Source: Hydrogenothermus marinus
Lineage (GTDB): Bacteria; Aquificota; Aquificia; Aquificales; Hydrogenothermaceae
DNA: 64,000 nucleotides
Direction of reading: 5' to 3'
Assembly: GCF_003688665.1 (NCBI RefSeq)
Contig: NZ_REFO01000011.1
Span: forward strand, 124,001 to 188,000
The position numbers and the translations under genes were made by a program. A model generated the notes under the pieces. The model did not search any database, had not been told where the DNA came from, and saw nothing but the letters and a program-made list of their open reading frames with translations. Positions 9,110-17,866 of the stretch are shown in pieces (the stretch's first letter is position 1; each line of letters begins with the position of its first letter).

Positions 9110-9124
9110 CTTTTAGGAGTAAAA

Positions 9125-9637
9125 ATGTCTACTTTAGAAAATCAGATAAAAGCCATAAAGCAGATATATTCAGAAATAAAAAAAGCAGGTTATAACATTA
9201 CACCTATTATTGTTGGTAAATTTGCTTTAACTGTTTATTCTCAAGGAATGTATCCAGCCAATATAATCTCTCTTCTTTTTCCTGATTTAAATCTTTTACA
9301 AAAAGTTTTAAAAAATCTTGGATTTGAGCAAATAGGAGATTTTTGGACTAAAGGAGATTTAGTAGTAGAAATAAGCAAAAAATTTGAACTTATACCAACA
9401 GGAACCTTTAATCAGATAGAAGTTAATGGAGATATTATTAATGTAATATCTTTAGAAGATTTATTAATAGATATGATGAATGAATGTATAGCCGGAGATG
9501 AAGTTGTATGTGATTTAATAAAAACCTTAATTAAAAGCTATAAACAAGCTATAGACTTTCACAAAATCTATCAAAACTTAAAAAATAAACAAGCAGTTAT
9601 AAAATTTAGAGAGTTCCAAAAAGAGGCTAATTTATAA
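9125..9637 (+). CDS. Nucleotidyltransferase-like protein (DUF6036-like), function unknown
   Basis: The 170-aa protein starts at MSTLENQ, where TAGGAG stands seven bases before the ATG; a longer frame from 9083 would run through a terminator hairpin and is rejected. The pattern IIVGKFALTVYSQG, then LGFEQIGDFWTKGDLVVEIS, then VISLEDLLIDMM resembles small nucleotidyltransferase-fold proteins of the DUF6036/AbiEii type. However, the acidic catalytic pair (GS...DxD) is not evident, so it may be inactive. No toxin-antitoxin partner is next to it. The assignment is tentative. Confidence 0.5.
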   Translation: MSTLENQIKAIKQIYSEIKKAGYNITPIIVGKFALTVYSQGMYPANIISLLFPDLNLLQKVLKNLGFEQIGDFWTKGDLVVEISKKFELIPTGTFNQIEVNGDIINVISLEDLLIDMMNECIAGDEVVCDLIKTLIKSYKQAIDFHKIYQNLKNKQAVIKFREFQKEANL

Positions 9638-9751
9638 AGTTAGGAAACTGTCATAAAAAGCACCAGAATAATTCTCAATCGTATATTTTAAAGATATTTA
9701 TATTTCTATATTACAGCTATTTAAAGCTAAAATTTATAAATAAAATTAATT

Positions 9752-9775
9752 AGGCTACCAAAAGGTAGCCTTTTA
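9752..9775. terminator. Bidirectional intrinsic terminator
   Basis: AGGCTACC (9752-9759) pairs perfectly with GGTAGCCT (9764-9771) around an AAAA loop, followed by TTT. It separates the plus-strand nucleotidyltransferase-like gene from the convergent leuC. The preceding 110 bases (9638-9751) hold nothing I recognise. Confidence 0.75.
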
Positions 9776-9791
9776 TATAAGGTTAAGTTAT

Positions 9792-11078
9792 TTATACTAA
9801 AGCTTCTGCTTTTGTACCTACAACTTCATCAGGATGAGCAATTCTTCCAAGTACTGCTGAAGCTGCAGCTACTGCAGGGCCTGCAAGGTAAACTTCTGAA
9901 TTTGGATGTCCCATTCTTCCTGTGAAGTTTCTATTTGAAGTTGAAACTGCTACTTCTCCTTCTGCAAGAATACCCATATGTCCTCCAAGGCAAGGACCAC
10001 AAGTAGAAGTACTTATTAAACATCCTGCATCTGAAAGAATTTCTAAAATTCCTTCATGCATTGCTTGTCTATAGATATTGTCAGAAGCAGGTATTACAAT
10101 ACATCTTACATCTGGATGAACTTTTCTACCTTTTAATATTTGTGCAGCTATTCTTAAGTCTGACATTCTTCCATTTGTACAAGAACCAATAAACACTTGA
10201 TTAATTGGTCTTCCTGCTACTTCTGTTACTGGTTTTACATTTGAAGGTAAGTTTGGAGCTGCTACAACTGGCTCTATTTTTGATGCATCAAACTCATATT
10301 CACAGCAGTATTTAGCATCTTTATCTGCTTTATATATTACAGGCTCTCTCTTTATTCTTCCTTTTAACCAATCTAAAACTTTTTCATCTGCTTCCATAAT
10401 TGCATTTTTTCCACCTGCTTCAATAGCCATATTTGTAATAGTTAATCTATTTTCAACATCTAATTCTTTTATAGCCTCTCCATGGTATTCCATTGCTCTA
10501 TATAAAGCTCCATCAACACCTATTTCACCTATTACTGTTAAAACAAAATCTTTTCCACCTACCCATCTTTGAGGTTTTCCATAAAATGTAAATTTCATAG
10601 TTTCTGGTACTTTAAGCCAAGTCTCACCTGTAGCCCAAATATATGCTAAATCTGTAGAACCTACACCTGTTGAAAAAGCTCCTAATGCTCCATAAGTACA
10701 TGTATGTGAATCTGCACCTATTACTAAATCTCCTGGTACAATAAATCCTTTTTCAGGTAAAACAGTATGCATTACTCCGCTATCTTGACCTTCAAAATAG
10801 TTTTTTATTCCCATTTTTTTTGCAAAATCTCTTGATATTTTAATTTGCTGTGCAGAAAGTATATCTTTTGGTGGGAAGAAATGATCCATAACAAGTGCTA
10901 TTTTATCAGGATCATATACTTTATCTATTCCATATTTTTCAAGTTGTTTTATAGCAAGAGGTGCTGTTATATCATTAGCAATAGCTAAATCTACTTTAAC
11001 TGTTACAAGTTCTCCTGGTTCTACATATTTTCTTCCAGCATGAGCTGCTATTATTTTTTCTGTTAATGTCATACCCAT
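9792..11078 (-). CDS. leuC: 3-isopropylmalate dehydratase large subunit (aconitase family)
   Basis: The 428-aa [4Fe-4S] hydrolyase isomerises 2- to 3-isopropylmalate in leucine synthesis, together with LeuD. Cluster cysteines are visible at C300 (GSCTNGR) and C360/C363 (CGPCLGG), with IGADSHTCTYG near residue 130. The length and motifs fit the archaeal-type LeuC/HacA subfamily, so a homoaconitase-like role is the main alternative; full aconitase is excluded by size. leuD is not adjacent. The start is the first ATG, with AGGAGG nine bases upstream; an in-frame ATG two codons later is possible. Confidence 0.88.
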   Translation of the reverse strand: MGMTLTEKIIAAHAGRKYVEPGELVTVKVDLAIANDITAPLAIKQLEKYGIDKVYDPDKIALVMDHFFPPKDILSAQQIKISRDFAKKMGIKNYFEGQDSGVMHTVLPEKGFIVPGDLVIGADSHTCTYGALGAFSTGVGSTDLAYIWATGETWLKVPETMKFTFYGKPQRWVGGKDFVLTVIGEIGVDGALYRAMEYHGEAIKELDVENRLTITNMAIEAGGKNAIMEADEKVLDWLKGRIKREPVIYKADKDAKYCCEYEFDASKIEPVVAAPNLPSNVKPVTEVAGRPINQVFIGSCTNGRMSDLRIAAQILKGRKVHPDVRCIVIPASDNIYRQAMHEGILEILSDAGCLISTSTCGPCLGGHMGILAEGEVAVSTSNRNFTGRMGHPNSEVYLAGPAVAAASAVLGRIAHPDEVVGTKAEALV

Positions 11079-11173
11079 GAAAAAATCCTCCTAAAATTAA
11101 ATTATGACAAAATTTATTATATGTAATATTATATGTTAATAGTATGATAAATGCTAATATATGAGGTATAAAA

Positions 11174-11371
11174 ATGCAGAATCCAGATTTAGGAAATCTT
11201 CAAAAATGTGATCCGTACTCTTCTTTTGGTGTTTTTTGTAATGCTGATTCTTATATTGAAGGATTTATTATTATTTTAGGAGTAATAATTCTTGTAGCCT
11301 TAACTTTATGGTTTGTAAAGAAAAATCAAGAAACAAATAAAGATGATGAAAGGGCAAAAAAATGGCAGTAA
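11174..11371 (+). CDS. Small single-pass membrane protein, unknown function
   Basis: A 65-aa protein with two cysteines in an N-terminal ~27-residue segment (C12, C22), one strong TM helix (about residues 29-48) and a charged cytoplasmic tail KKNQETNKDDERAKKW. ATGAGGT lies upstream of the ATG as a modest binding site. It sits between leuC and two cytochrome c genes, all on the other strand. I do not recognise the family. The shape recalls small accessory subunits of respiratory oxidases, but nothing in the sequence proves it. Confidence 0.5.
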   Translation: MQNPDLGNLQKCDPYSSFGVFCNADSYIEGFIIILGVIILVALTLWFVKKNQETNKDDERAKKWQ

Positions 11372-11373
11372 TT

Positions 11374-11733
11374 TTAATGAAACTGGCTATCTAAATCAAG
11401 ATAAGAGTCATCATATTCTTTTTTCTTCTTTTCTTTTGCAGCTTTTGCACCTTCTTTTAGAACATATTCAGCTATAGCTTTAGCTTGAGAAAAAGGAATT
11501 TTAAATGGTGGCATAAAAGAAGGAGGATTTATTATTATTTTAGCAACTTCTTCTGCAGATTTTTCCGATGTTCCATATTTTTTCGCTATTTCTGCAAAAG
11601 AAGGTCCAGTTCTCTTTTGTGAAAAATCATGACAAGATAAACAGTTATACTTTTCAACTAAAAGTTTGCCTATATTTTTTTCTTGAGCAATAGATAAGGA
11701 AAATAAGCACGATATTATTATTAATAGCCTCAT
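11374..11733 (-). CDS. Periplasmic monohaem cytochrome c
   Basis: The 119-aa precursor has a signal peptide (about residues 1-16, ending SIA) and one haem-binding CLSCH at residues 31-35. RTGPSF follows, and the probable axial Met is M74 in PPSFMPPF. This is the class I c551/c552 layout. The C-terminus carries a charged tail (KEKKKKEYDDSYLDLD) beyond the usual fold. It would shuttle electrons in the periplasm, for example to a terminal oxidase. It lies downstream of a second cytochrome c on the same strand, with a hairpin between them. Confidence 0.85.
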   Translation of the reverse strand: MRLLIIISCLFSLSIAQEKNIGKLLVEKYNCLSCHDFSQKRTGPSFAEIAKKYGTSEKSAEEVAKIIINPPSFMPPFKIPFSQAKAIAEYVLKEGAKAAKEKKKKEYDDSYLDLDSQFH

Positions 11734-11747
11734 TTTTTAAATAAGAT

Positions 11748-11762
11748 CCCCCAAGAAGGGGG
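11748..11762. other. Short GC hairpin between two cytochrome c genes
   Basis: CCCCC (11748-11752) and GGGGG (11758-11762) enclose AAGAA. Read on the minus strand it lies between the two cytochrome genes and is followed by ATCTTATTT, a poor U-tract, so it could be a partial terminator or an mRNA-stability stem. Confidence 0.45.
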
Positions 11763-11771
11763 AAAATGTTC

Positions 11772-12092
11772 TTAATGGCTTAAGATAAAATCAGCTAATG
11801 CTTCAAGCTGATCTTTTGGTAAAGCTTTTGTTGTGTTTAATTGTGGTTGCATAATAGCAAATTTAGCAGGGTCTACAACAGCTGGATGTTCTCCTTTTAA
11901 AAAAGCTATTAATTCATTTTTCTTTCCTTTATAAGCAGATGCAATTTTCTTTAAAGATGGCCCTACAGTATCAACAGTAGCTTGATGGCAAGCTCCACAT
12001 CCTTTAGATTGGAAAACTTGAGATCCATCTGCTGCAAATGCTCCAGAAGCAATAACCATTGCTCCACTTAATGATAATAATAATTTTTTCAT
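11772..12092 (-). CDS. Periplasmic cytochrome c, class I
   Basis: A 106-aa precursor with a Sec signal peptide (MKKLLLSLSGAMVIASGAFA, then A), haem motif CGACH at residues 32-36, VGPSL after it, and likely Met ligand M81 in IMQPQL. This is the small c552-type electron carrier common in Aquificota. AGGAGG stands well placed before the ATG. It is the first of two consecutive cytochrome genes on the minus strand and is divergent from pilB. Confidence 0.88.
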   Translation of the reverse strand: MKKLLLSLSGAMVIASGAFAADGSQVFQSKGCGACHQATVDTVGPSLKKIASAYKGKKNELIAFLKGEHPAVVDPAKFAIMQPQLNTTKALPKDQLEALADFILSH

Positions 12093-12218
12093 AATACTAC
12101 CTCCTACTTAATTGAATTTGAATATTTTGATTTTATTATATTATAAATTAAACTTTATTATGTTGTATAATCTATTTTTATATAATTTATTTAAACTAAA
12201 TCGTAAAAATTATAAAAA

Positions 12219-13940
12219 ATGGAAAAAGAAAAAAGAAAATATAATCTATTAAGATTATTAGTAGATTTTGGAGCAGTTTCCCCTGAAACTGTGAGAGAGA
12301 ATGAAAACTTATTAACCAAAGATTTTTCTTCTTTTTTAGTCTCATTGATAAGAAATAATTTAGCTTCAGAGAATAAAATTAAAGAATTTTTTGTAAAAAA
12401 ATTAAATTTACTACCTTTCAAAAAAGAAAAGGTAGAATCAATTCCTGTCAACGATATTTTAAAAATATTTTCATTCCCATTTTTAAGAAGAAAATATTTT
12501 GTTCCTTTAAATGCAGATTTAGAAAACTTAAAAATTGCTATTTTAAATCCAACAGATAGAGAAATTATCCAGTATCTTAAGTTTACAGGTGTAAAAAATT
12601 ATAAAATGTATATTGCTACTTTATCAGAAATAGAAGAACTTCTATCACAATTAGCTCCTCATGTGTCTGCTAAAGATGTTTTAGAAGATATAGAGCTTGA
12701 AAGTGAAGTAGAAGAAGAAGTTATTAAAGAAGAGGAAGAATCTAATGAATTACTGGTTAAAGAAGCAGAAGAATCTCCAATAGTTAAAGCATCAAGAGCA
12801 TTTATAGTAAATGCAGTACGTATGGGAGCGTCTGATATACATATAGAACCTTTTGAAAAAGAAGTTAGAGTTAGATATAGAATAGATGGTATTTTAAGGC
12901 CTATCAAAATTTTACCTATTTCTGTAAAAGATGCTTTAATAGCTAGATATAAAATAATGTCTAATCTTGATATATCAGAGAAAAGACTTCCTCAAGATGG
13001 AAGAATTAGAATAAAAATTGATGGTAAACCTATTGATTTAAGGGTTTCTATTATTCCTACTGTGTATGGTGAAAAAATTGTAATGAGAATTCAAGATGTA
13101 GAAAGCTATAGAAATCTTAAACTTGAAGATTTAGGGTTTGAGGAAGATGATTTAAAGTTATTTAGAGAAGCAATATATAGCCCTTGGGGAATGGTTTTAG
13201 TAACTGGTCCAACAGGTTCTGGTAAAACTACAACCCTTTATACTGCTTTAATGGAAAGAAATACAAAAGATGTTAATATATCTACTGCAGAAGATCCAGT
13301 TGAGGTTGCAATAAAAGGTATAAATCAAGTTCAGGTTAAAGAAAATATAGGTTTAACATTTGCTGAAGTTTTAAGAGCATTTTTAAGACAAGACCCAGAT
13401 ATTATACTTGTTGGAGAGATTAGAGATAGAGAAACAGCAGAAATAGCAGTAAAAGCTGCATTAACAGGACACCTTGTTTTTTCTACACTTCACACTAATG
13501 ATGCACCATCTTCTATTACAAGACTTGTAGATATAGGTGTTGAAAGTTTTTTAGTTTCTACATCTGTAAATCTTATAGTCGCTCAAAGACTTATAAGAAA
13601 ATTATGTCCTAAATGTAAAAAACCTAGTAGATTTGGTAAAGAGTTTTGGCTTGGAGAAGGATTAACAGAAGAAGATATAGAGACTGGGGAGTTTTATGAT
13701 CATAATCCTGGAGGATGTGAGTATTGCAATCATACAGGATACAAAGGAAGAACTGCTGTTCATGAACTTTTAAAAATTGACGAAGATATTAAAAAAGCAG
13801 TTATAAAAGGAAAAACAGCAGAAGAAATAAGGGAAATAGCAATACAAAAAGGAATGAAAACATTATATCAAGATGGTTTAATAAAAATAAAGAAAGGAAT
13901 TACTGATATTGCTGAAGTAGAAAGGGTATTAATGAAGTAA
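12219..13940 (+). CDS. pilB: Type IV pilus assembly ATPase PilB (GspE/PilB family)
   Basis: A 573-aa hexameric motor that powers pilus extension. An N-terminal MshEN/T2SSE-N-like region covers residues ~1-160. The ATPase core has Walker A GPTGSGKTTT from residue 330, the Asp box and Walker B around QDPDIILVGEIRD, and His box LVFSTLHTNDAP. A zinc-binding four-cysteine motif follows (C463/C466 and C500/C503). There is no obvious Shine-Dalgarno before the ATG. pilT and pilC follow directly, so this is a pilus rather than a type II secretion locus; pilin and secretin genes are elsewhere. Confidence 0.92.
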   Translation: MEKEKRKYNLLRLLVDFGAVSPETVRENENLLTKDFSSFLVSLIRNNLASENKIKEFFVKKLNLLPFKKEKVESIPVNDILKIFSFPFLRRKYFVPLNADLENLKIAILNPTDREIIQYLKFTGVKNYKMYIATLSEIEELLSQLAPHVSAKDVLEDIELESEVEEEVIKEEEESNELLVKEAEESPIVKASRAFIVNAVRMGASDIHIEPFEKEVRVRYRIDGILRPIKILPISVKDALIARYKIMSNLDISEKRLPQDGRIRIKIDGKPIDLRVSIIPTVYGEKIVMRIQDVESYRNLKLEDLGFEEDDLKLFREAIYSPWGMVLVTGPTGSGKTTTLYTALMERNTKDVNISTAEDPVEVAIKGINQVQVKENIGLTFAEVLRAFLRQDPDIILVGEIRDRETAEIAVKAALTGHLVFSTLHTNDAPSSITRLVDIGVESFLVSTSVNLIVAQRLIRKLCPKCKKPSRFGKEFWLGEGLTEEDIETGEFYDHNPGGCEYCNHTGYKGRTAVHELLKIDEDIKKAVIKGKTAEEIREIAIQKGMKTLYQDGLIKIKKGITDIAEVERVLMK

Positions 13941-13969
13941 ATTAAGTATATAAAAAGAGGGTAGATAAA

Positions 13970-15043
13970 ATGAGTTTAACTATTGATAGTATAGCCCAAG
14001 AGTCTGTAGAAGCTAATGCTTCAGATATTCATATATTAGCAGGAGCACCACCTGCATTAAGAGTTGATGGAAAGATTGTTTATCTTACTCAATATCCAGT
14101 TTTAATGCCAAAAGATACACAGGAGTTAATATACTCAATAATGAATGAAAAACAAAGAAGAACTTTTGAGGAAAAACATGAAGTTGATTTCTCTGTTGGT
14201 ATAAAAGGCATAGGAAGATTTAGAGTAAATGTATATGCTCAAAGAGGAACAGTTGCTGCAGCTTTAAGAAGATTACCTTATGAAATAAAACCAATGGAAG
14301 AACTTGGGTTAATTCCATCAGTGAAAGAACTTTGCCATAAAAGTATGGGGCTTGTTTTGGTAACAGGTCCAACAGGTTCTGGTAAAACTACAACTTTAGC
14401 ATCTATGATTGATTATATAGATTCTCATTTCTCTTATCATATTATTACAATAGAAGATCCTATTGAATATCTATTTCCACATAAAAAGTCGGTAGTTTCA
14501 CAAAGAGAAGTTGGAAATGATACATATGGTTTTTCAACAGCACTAAAATATGCTCTTCGTGAAGATCCAGATGTAATACTTGTTGGAGAAATGAGAGATT
14601 TAGAAACTATAAAAGCTGCTTTAACAGCTGCAGAAACTGGTCATTTAGTTTTTGGTACACTTCATACAAATACAGCTGTTCAAACAATAAACCGTATAAT
14701 AAATGTATTTCCGGAACATGAACAAGATCAAATTAGAACAGAATTAAGTTTTGTTATTCAAGGAATTATTTCTCAGAGATTACTTCCAAGAATTGGTGGT
14801 GGTAGAGTATTAATACATGAAGTGTTAATTCCAAATACAGCTATAAGAAACTTAATTAGAGAAAATAAAATTCACCAAATTTATGGATTAATGCAATCGG
14901 GACAAGCAGAATCAGGAATGCAAACAATGAATCAATCTATATTAAAAGCTTTACGAGAAGGACTTATTTCTGTTGAAGATGCATTTAAAGCTTCTCCAGA
15001 ACCTCAAGAACTTGAAAGACTATTGAAAATGAGAGGAATATAA
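13970..15043 (+). CDS. pilT: Type IV pilus retraction ATPase PilT
   Basis: The 357-aa ATPase drives pilus retraction and twitching. Walker A GPTGSGKTTT begins at residue 133; EDPIEYLF, LREDPDVILVGEMRD and LVFGTLHTNTA follow. AIRNLIREN is the PilT-specific C-terminal signature, which separates it from PilB-type extension motors. Length is standard. GAGGGTAG is upstream of the ATG, 29 bases after pilB. Confidence 0.95.
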   Translation: MSLTIDSIAQESVEANASDIHILAGAPPALRVDGKIVYLTQYPVLMPKDTQELIYSIMNEKQRRTFEEKHEVDFSVGIKGIGRFRVNVYAQRGTVAAALRRLPYEIKPMEELGLIPSVKELCHKSMGLVLVTGPTGSGKTTTLASMIDYIDSHFSYHIITIEDPIEYLFPHKKSVVSQREVGNDTYGFSTALKYALREDPDVILVGEMRDLETIKAALTAAETGHLVFGTLHTNTAVQTINRIINVFPEHEQDQIRTELSFVIQGIISQRLLPRIGGGRVLIHEVLIPNTAIRNLIRENKIHQIYGLMQSGQAESGMQTMNQSILKALREGLISVEDAFKASPEPQELERLLKMRGI

Positions 15044-15047
15044 GAAA

Positions 15048-16274
15048 TTGGCTAAGTTTAGATATACTGCACGAGATAATTATGGTGTTTTAAGAAAAGG
15101 ATTTATTGAAGGTAATAATATTAAAGAAGCTGAAGAAAAATTAATTTCTCAAGGGTTTAAAGAAGTAAAAATACAGGAAATAAATATACCTTCAGAAAAA
15201 AAGAAAAATATAGAAATATCAATCTCTTTATTTAAACCAAAAGTTAAAGAAAAAGACCTTGCATTATTTACAAGACAGCTTGGAGCTATGATTAGTGCAG
15301 GTGTTGGTATTGCAACTGCTTTAGAGATAATAGCTGAGCAAACAACAAACAAAACTTTAAAAGAAGCATTATTAAAAGTTCAAGAAGATGTAATAGCAGG
15401 GACTTCTTTATCAAAAGCAATGGAAAAATTTCCTACGGTTTTTCCAAATTTTTTAGTTAATCTTATTGCTTCTGCTGAAGAATCTGGGAATTTAGATATT
15501 ATTTTACAAAGGGCAAGTCAATATTATGAAAAAATTGCAGCAATTAAAAGAAAGTTAATAAGTGCTTCTTGGTATCCTGCTGCAGTATTAATTATAGCAA
15601 CATTAATTGTAATAGGTATTTTAACTTTTATAGTTCCTACTTTTGCAAAAATGTATGCTGGAATGGGTGCAAACCTCCCATTTTTAACTCAGATTTTAAT
15701 AGATATTAGTAATAATTTAAGAACAAATGCTCTTTATATAATTATATTTATATTTGCTTTATTTGGTATAAATTCTTATTTTTATAAAACGCCTATTGGG
15801 AAAAAAATATACCATCGTATTATGTTAAAACTTCCATTACTTGGCCAGATATTTTTAAAAGGAGCTATAGCTAAATTTGCAAGAACTTTTGCTACATTAG
15901 TTGCAGGTGGTGTTCCTATTATTAGAGCTTTAGAAATAGCTTCTAAGGTTGTAGGAAATGTAATAATAGAAGATGCTATTTTAAAAGCAAAAGATGAAGT
16001 TGAAAAAGGTAAACCTTTATGGTCATCTCTTGATAAAAATATATTCCCTCCTATATTCATTTCTATGTTAAAGGTAGGTGAAGAGACAGGTAGAATGGAT
16101 GAAATGCTTGATACCATCGCAGAGTTCTTTGAAGATGAAGTAGATAGAGCAGTAGAAGGACTTTTATCAACTATAGAACCTTTATTAATGGTTTTTATAG
16201 GTGGTATAGTAGGATTTATAATAGTTGCTCTTTACCTACCTATATTCAAAATGGGAGAACTTATATCTAAATAA
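15048..16274 (+). CDS. pilC: Type IV pilus inner-membrane platform protein PilC
   Basis: A 408-aa polytopic protein of the GspF/PilC family. Two repeated cytoplasmic helical domains (about residues 60-185 and 265-385) alternate with three hydrophobic segments, and the LARQLGAM-like signature appears as LFTRQLGAMISAG. It anchors the PilB and PilT motors to the membrane. The start is TTG (TTG GCT AAG), four bases after the pilT stop; no ATG is available near the conserved N-terminus. Its stop codon overlaps the mnmA start by one base. Confidence 0.92.
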   Translation: MAKFRYTARDNYGVLRKGFIEGNNIKEAEEKLISQGFKEVKIQEINIPSEKKKNIEISISLFKPKVKEKDLALFTRQLGAMISAGVGIATALEIIAEQTTNKTLKEALLKVQEDVIAGTSLSKAMEKFPTVFPNFLVNLIASAEESGNLDIILQRASQYYEKIAAIKRKLISASWYPAAVLIIATLIVIGILTFIVPTFAKMYAGMGANLPFLTQILIDISNNLRTNALYIIIFIFALFGINSYFYKTPIGKKIYHRIMLKLPLLGQIFLKGAIAKFARTFATLVAGGVPIIRALEIASKVVGNVIIEDAILKAKDEVEKGKPLWSSLDKNIFPPIFISMLKVGEETGRMDEMLDTIAEFFEDEVDRAVEGLLSTIEPLLMVFIGGIVGFIIVALYLPIFKMGELISK

Positions 16275-17332
16275 TGAAAAAAGTAGCTGTTGGAATGAGT
16301 GGTGGAGTAGACAGCTCTGTAGCTGCTCTACTCCTTAAGGAGCAAGGATATGAGGTAATAGGTATTACTTTAAAGCTTTCTTCTATCCAAGCTTGTGAAG
16401 ATATACAAGTATGCTGTTCTCCTCAAGATGTAAAAGATGCAAAAAAAGTAGCTTCTTATTTAGGTATTCAGCATTTTACAATAGACTGGGAAAAAGATTT
16501 TAAAGATAAAGTAATTGATTACTTTATAAATGATTTAAAAGAAGGAAAAACACCAAATCCTTGTAGTATATGTAATAGAGAGATAAAAACAGGCAGATTA
16601 TATAAATATGTAAAAGCAGTTTTAGGAATAGACTATTTAGCTACAGGACATTATATAAACACTGTAGAGATAGAAGGTCAAAAGCTTATAAAAAGAGGTA
16701 TAGATAAAAATAAAGATCAGTCTTACTTTATGGCTCTTGTAGAAAAAGAGGTTATAAATGGGCTTATTTTTCCTCTTGGAAATTTAACTAAGGAAAAAAC
16801 AAGAGAAATAGCAGGAAAATATAAACTTCCAGTATCAAAGAAAAAAGATAGCTTTGAGATATGTTTTACAGCCGGTAAAACACCAGCAGAATATATACAA
16901 GAAACTAAAAGTTTTGAGCTAGAAGAAGGAGATATTTACCATATTTCAGGAAAAAAACTTGGAAAACATAAAGGCATTGCCTATTACACAATAGGACAAA
17001 GAAGAGGCCTTGGAATAAGATGGAATGAGCCTCTTTATGTTTTAGATAAAATCCCTGAAAAAAATATTTTAATTGTTGGTGAAAATAAAGAGCTTTTAAC
17101 TGATTTTGTTGAGACAATAAATTTTAATTTCCATTTACCAATAGAAAAATGGCAAGGAAATTTAAAAGTTCAAGGAAGATATAGACAAAAGCCAGTAGAT
17201 GTTGAAGATTTTTCATATAAAGATGGTGTTTTGAAAGTAAAATTTAAACAACCACAGATAAAATTTGCTTCTGGACAGATTTTAGCAGTTTATAAAGATG
17301 ATATTCTTTTAGGTGGTGGAATTATCAAGTAA
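16274..17332 (+). CDS. mnmA: tRNA-specific 2-thiouridylase MnmA
   Basis: The 352-aa PP-loop enzyme thiolates U34 of tRNA-Lys, -Glu and -Gln. It has GMSGGVDSSVAA at the N-terminus, the catalytic-cysteine regions PNPCSICNR and SFEICFTAG, and a C-terminal beta domain with GQRRGLGIR. Its ATG overlaps the pilC stop (TAATG), so it is co-transcribed with the pilus genes. Its 3' end overlaps the convergent tRNA nucleotidyltransferase by 24 bases. mnmC2 at 49.6 kb acts later on the same nucleotide. Confidence 0.95.
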   Translation: MKKVAVGMSGGVDSSVAALLLKEQGYEVIGITLKLSSIQACEDIQVCCSPQDVKDAKKVASYLGIQHFTIDWEKDFKDKVIDYFINDLKEGKTPNPCSICNREIKTGRLYKYVKAVLGIDYLATGHYINTVEIEGQKLIKRGIDKNKDQSYFMALVEKEVINGLIFPLGNLTKEKTREIAGKYKLPVSKKKDSFEICFTAGKTPAEYIQETKSFELEEGDIYHISGKKLGKHKGIAYYTIGQRRGLGIRWNEPLYVLDKIPEKNILIVGENKELLTDFVETINFNFHLPIEKWQGNLKVQGRYRQKPVDVEDFSYKDGVLKVKFKQPQIKFASGQILAVYKDDILLGGGIIK

Positions 17333-17866
17333 AGACTTTATATATTCTACAGCTTGCCTTTTTGTTTTTATTTTTCCTTTAATCTGTGCTTTTAATAAAC
17401 TATCTTTTAGCTTTCCAACTAAGGGAGAAGGCTTTAAATTAAAAATTTCTATTATTTCTTTACCTGACAAAAAAGGTTCTTCTCTTATCTGCTTTTGATA
17501 AATATTAAAATAGTAATCTTGAATCTGCTTAATAAAATCTACAGCTTCTTTTTTATTGATTTTAGAAATTAAAATTAAAAATGTATGAGTCAGTCTATCT
17601 TTGTTTTCGTATAACCAAAGGTTTAGCTTTTCTTTTTTTAAATTTTCTCTGTTTATAAATAGTTTTTCAAGAGATTGAAAGCCTTTAATTAAATTATTAC
17701 AAAACATAGTGGCTTTTTTACCAAGTGATAACTGCTTTCCAATTATTTTAAAATCTGTATAATTAATAAAAAAAGCAGAAACCTTTAAAAAAGTTTCATC
17801 TGTAAAATCTGAAAGAAATATTTTTTTACCAAAATTTTTTAAAAGATTTTTATTTATAAAACTTTC
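17309..17866 (-). CDS. C-terminal part of tRNA nucleotidyltransferase, in the -1 frame
   Basis: This frame is open from the end of a nine-A run at 17867-17875 down to the stop at 17309-17311 (about 185 codons) and has no good start of its own; the first ATG is only at 17707. Its end, FLSGKEIIEIFNLKPSPLVG then LLKAQIKGKIKTKRQAVEYI, is the normal C-terminus of bacterial class II CCA-adding enzymes and poly(A) polymerases. It therefore continues the protein coded at 17854-18780 and would need a -1 shift to be made. It overlaps the convergent mnmA by 24 bases. Confidence 0.75.
   Translation of the reverse strand, partial: ESFINKNLLKNFGKKIFLSDFTDETFLKVSAFFINYTDFKIIGKQLSLGKKATMFCNNLIKGFQSLEKLFINRENLKKEKLNLWLYENKDRLTHTFLILISKINKKEAVDFIKQIQDYYFNIYQKQIREEPFLSGKEIIEIFNLKPSPLVGKLKDSLLKAQIKGKIKTKRQAVEYIKSLLDNSTT

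Noticed and set aside
9083-9124. Longer start for the nucleotidyltransferase-like gene
   Set aside because: The extra 14 codons run through a terminator-like hairpin, and the ATG at 9125 has the proper ribosome binding site.
15782-16117. 111-codon frame opposite pilC
   Set aside because: Antisense shadow of a conserved coding region; no start signal or recognisable domain.
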